From an uncultured Lachnospiraceae bacterium (GTDB taxonomy: Bacteria > Bacillota > Clostridia > Lachnospirales > Lachnospiraceae), in NCBI GenBank assembly GCA_902797705.1, contig CADBTX010000165.1, positions 1-8,080 of the forward strand: 8,080 nt of DNA, read 5' to 3'. The notes under the pieces were generated by a model. It saw only the letters and a program-made list of their open reading frames with translations. It did not search any database and was not told where the DNA came from. This document shows positions 6,361 through 8,080 of this stretch, piece by piece. Numbering within the stretch: position 1 is the first letter of the stretch; every line of letters starts with the position of its first letter. Made by a program: the position numbers and the translations under genes.

Positions 6361-7575
6361 TTATGACAATCCTGAGGCGACAATGTTGATGATCTTATGG
6401 GTAAGGCTGAAGGTTCCGAAATCCGTCATCTGCATGGCGATCAGCAGTGTGGCGTTCTTTGAAGGGTAGTTGGCAAAATAGGGTCCGAGCCATCCGTCCC
6501 AGCCGTATTCTCCTTTGAACATAATGGTATCGCCTTCTTCGGGGCTTACGCATATCCTTAAGAGATTGGAGTAGGTAAAACCATAGAGCCCGAATCTTTC
6601 GTGGAAGCTTTTGTCAATAAAGCCGGGGCGGTTTCGCTCTGTCATATAACGCACTGTTTCGGCGGAGAGGATCTTATGTCCCTCCGGAGTCGTGCCGCCC
6701 TGCAGCAGCATTTCGGCAAAACGCATATAGTCTGTCAGAGTGGAGCATAGTCCGGCTCCTCCGGATTCAAAGGCAGGCGCCTTTTCCATTCTGTTTGAAA
6801 TGCCGAGATGGCTTCCCAGATATTCATGGGTTCCGTCGTCGGATATGGGTTTTTCGTGGGGAGCGGGACCGTTTTTCAAATGGCTCTCCGCCACGTAGGA
6901 ACGGGCCAGCCGGGACTGCTTTTCGCCGGGAACGAAGAAACCTGTGTCCTTCATACCAAGGGGTCCAAATATTTCTTTTTCAAGGAATTCGGAAAATTTT
7001 GATCCGCTCACTTTTTCCACTACTGCTCCGAGGATATCAGCGGAGGTGCCGTAGAGATAGTCGCTGCCGGGATCAAAGGAAAGGGTGAGGCTCCCGATGG
7101 CTTCCGCCACCTCGCTGGTGCTTAGAGCCTCGGCGGTCCCCAGCTTTTTATTTATCCTGTCAAAGAGCTCCGCAGCCTCTCTTCCTGCAGGAGTGCTGTC
7201 ATCAGGGTATGTGAGGCCGCTGCTCATGTCAAGAAGATCTGCAATAGTCACCTCTCTTGTGACCGGATGCCTTGATCCCTCAGAGTCGTAATAATGCTGG
7301 TTTTTGAAGGAGGGGATAAAGAGGCTTACGGGATCCAGCCTGTCTAAAAGACCTCTTTCAATTAAGATCATCACAGCTGCAGCGGTTATGGGCTTTGACA
7401 TGGAGTAAAGTCTTATTATGGTGTCCCCGGAATAGGGTATCCTGTTTTTTCTGTCGGCAAAGCCTGAATTCAGGGACAGGAGGCGCTTTCCGTCCTTATG
7501 GAGTAAGACCGATGCCCCGGATATCTCACCTTTTTCGATATAGGAATCTATTACTTCCGAAAGTCGTTTTTTCAT
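6361..7575 (-). CDS. Serine beta-lactamase-fold hydrolase (class C/family VIII esterase-like), cytosolic
   Basis: This 404-residue protein belongs to the Beta-lactamase (Pfam PF00144) group, which includes class C beta-lactamases, DD-peptidases and family VIII carboxylesterases. The nucleophile motif SxxK is S58-M-S-K61 (LYSMSKPITAAAV). The second motif, normally YxN, is Y175-G-T-S178 (DYLYGTSADILG), a form common in the esterase-like members. The third motif is W359-D-G361 in GEYGWDGWLGPYF rather than KTG. There is no signal peptide, and a true beta-lactamase or cell-wall peptidase would need export, so I favour an intracellular esterase acting on acyl groups. AGGAGG lies seven bases before the ATG at 7575, a very good start site. 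It is the first gene of the three-gene - strand operon, followed directly by the deacetylase. The family is secure; the substrate is unknown. Confidence 0.87.
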   Translation of the reverse strand: MKKRLSEVIDSYIEKGEISGASVLLHKDGKRLLSLNSGFADRKNRIPYSGDTIIRLYSMSKPITAAAVMILIERGLLDRLDPVSLFIPSFKNQHYYDSEGSRHPVTREVTIADLLDMSSGLTYPDDSTPAGREAAELFDRINKKLGTAEALSTSEVAEAIGSLTLSFDPGSDYLYGTSADILGAVVEKVSGSKFSEFLEKEIFGPLGMKDTGFFVPGEKQSRLARSYVAESHLKNGPAPHEKPISDDGTHEYLGSHLGISNRMEKAPAFESGGAGLCSTLTDYMRFAEMLLQGGTTPEGHKILSAETVRYMTERNRPGFIDKSFHERFGLYGFTYSNLLRICVSPEEGDTIMFKGEYGWDGWLGPYFANYPSKNATLLIAMQMTDFGTFSLTHKIINIVASGLS

Positions 7576-7618
7576 AAACTTTCCTCCTGTTAAGAAAATA
7601 ATTCAATAATCCTTAAAT

Positions 7619-7647
7619 ATTCTGCTATATATCCGCTGAAATATCAA
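7619..7647 (-). promoter_or_regulatory. Candidate promoter of the hydrolase-deacetylase-glycosidase operon
   Basis: On the - strand a -35-like TTGATA (7647-7642) is separated by 17 bases from a -10-like CAGAAT (7624-7619). The -35 is good, while the -10 matches consensus at only four of six positions. Transcription would start near 7612, about 36 bases before the ATG at 7575. The -35 falls in the middle of the dyad at 7633-7653. Confidence 0.4.
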
Positions 7648-7653
7648 CAGCGG
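7633..7653. promoter_or_regulatory. Operator-like dyad CCGCTG-N9-CAGCGG over the operon -35
   Basis: A perfect 6-bp inverted repeat with a nine-base AT-rich centre overlaps the -35 hexamer of the candidate operon promoter. A repressor bound here would block RNA polymerase. The arrangement resembles operators of sugar-responsive regulators, but no regulator gene lies in the window and the match to any known operator is unproven. As RNA on the + strand it would be a short hairpin followed by GTTTTG, too weak for a terminator. Confidence 0.35.
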
Positions 7654-7702
7654 GTTTTGATACCATAAGGTCGCCCGGGCTTATATTTTAAACTCATCTG
7701 TA

Positions 7703-7708
7703 TATAAT
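7703..7708 (+). promoter_or_regulatory. -10 element for the rightmost gene
   Basis: There is a perfect TATAAT at 7703-7708. No good -35 stands 16-18 bases upstream: the best candidate, CTTATA at 7680-7685, matches only half of the consensus. If used, the leader to the ATG at 7787 would be about 70 bases. Confidence 0.4.
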
Positions 7709-7749
7709 GTATATAGTCAGGAAGTCAACAACGAGGTGACTGTTGTGTA

Positions 7750-7781
7750 GTCCCTCTGCCATCATAAATAAAGTGGGGGAT
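7750..7781 (+). promoter_or_regulatory. Leader helix that could hide the ribosome binding site of the rightmost gene
   Basis: GTCCCTC (7750-7756) can pair over seven positions, two of them G-U, with GGGGGAT (7775-7781), which contains the Shine-Dalgarno bases GGGGGA (7775-7780) six bases before the ATG at 7787. The loop is 18 bases. Immediately upstream, CAACA (7726-7730) can pair with TGTTG (7741-7745). Such pairing would lower translation until opened; control by it is only inferred. Confidence 0.3.
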
Positions 7782-7786
7782 ATAAA

Positions 7787-8080
7787 ATGCCAAGATATAA
7801 GATCGTTCAACTACAGAATGTTCCTGAAAATGCCAAAATGAAGGCCATTTCCGAAGTAAATGCCGGACAGCCTGAAGTTAATAAGCCAATGGAAAGGAAT
7901 TTTAACACGCTTTTCGAGATGCAGCAGGCAGCAAGTGAGGCCTTCGGCGCGCCTGTTTCCCTGGTGAACGGTGAATTTATTACCGGGACGGTTTTTGCGG
8001 TGATGTCAAATTTAAGCAGGACACAATCACGTTCCGAAGTAGAAAAGGTAAAGCCTTATCTTGATAAAATGGAGACGATC
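7787..8080 (+). CDS. Unrecognised protein, N-terminal 98 residues only (cut by window end)
   Basis: The frame is open from ATG at 7787 to the last base, giving 98 codons without a stop. GGGGGA lies six bases before the ATG and a TATAAT about 80 bases upstream, so initiation signals are present. The visible part starts MPRYKIVQLQNVPENAKMKA and is mixed in charge. A short hydrophobic stretch (about residues 59-75, around GEFITGTVFAVM) is too short and broken to be a clear membrane helix. There is no signal peptide and no motif I can assign. It is transcribed away from the - strand operon and shares its 211-bp intergenic region, so the two could share regulation. Codon use resembles its neighbours. 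I do not propose a function. Confidence 0.65.
   Translation, partial: MPRYKIVQLQNVPENAKMKAISEVNAGQPEVNKPMERNFNTLFEMQQAASEAFGAPVSLVNGEFITGTVFAVMSNLSRTQSRSEVEKVKPYLDKMETI

Noticed and set aside
6361..7575. Reading the hydrolase as an antibiotic-resistance beta-lactamase
   Set aside because: No signal peptide, no KTG motif, an esterase-like Y-G-T-S second motif, and a carbohydrate-enzyme context.
7673..7680. GCCCGGGC palindrome in the divergent intergenic region
   Set aside because: An 8-base palindrome is likely by chance, and I see no supporting flanking symmetry beyond TAAG/CTTA, which is off-centre.
7707..7739. Ten-codon open frame (MYIVRKSTTR) in the leader of the rightmost gene
   Set aside because: Its ATG overlaps the -10 hexamer, upstream of the expected transcription start, and it has no ribosome site.

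Overview
The window looks like a chromosomal segment from a low- to mid-GC anaerobic Firmicute, most likely a Lachnospiraceae member related to Butyrivibrio and similar gut or rumen fibre degraders. This is an inference from the protein families (RNase Y, a GH43 enzyme typical of rumen clostridia, a clostridial-style MATE/ATPase protein), the Shine-Dalgarno sites and the sigma-A-type promoters. It is not based on a database match.

Layout, left half (+ strand). At the left edge is an unrecognised alanine/glutamate-rich protein with a heptad coiled coil (12-584, possibly cut at its 5' end). A 173-bp gap follows, holding an imperfect inverted repeat and a strong extended -10 promoter. Next is a 589-residue MATE-family membrane transporter fused at its C-terminus to an RsbW/SpoIIAB-like GHKL ATPase domain (758-2527). 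The third gene is rny, encoding the mRNA decay endonuclease RNase Y (2664-4208). It has its own near-consensus promoter and a strong intrinsic terminator.

Layout, right half (- strand). Three tightly packed genes converge on rny. In transcription order they are a beta-lactamase-fold serine hydrolase/esterase (7575-6361), a CE4/NodB-type polysaccharide deacetylase (6338-5700) and a GH43-type glycosidase (5703-4303). The last two overlap by the four bases ATGA. None has a visible signal peptide, so together they suggest a cytosolic pathway that removes ester or acetyl groups from imported oligosaccharides and then cleaves side chains or terminal sugars. That pathway is inferred from context and is not shown by the sequence.

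Right edge. A divergent 211-bp intergenic region carries a 6-bp dyad over the probable -35 element of the operon promoter. On the + strand it carries a leader in which the Shine-Dalgarno site can pair with an upstream stretch. The + strand gene starting at 7787 runs off the window end and is not recognised.

The most unusual item is the transporter/anti-sigma-kinase-like fusion. No CRISPR array, tRNA, rRNA, IS element or phage module is visible.
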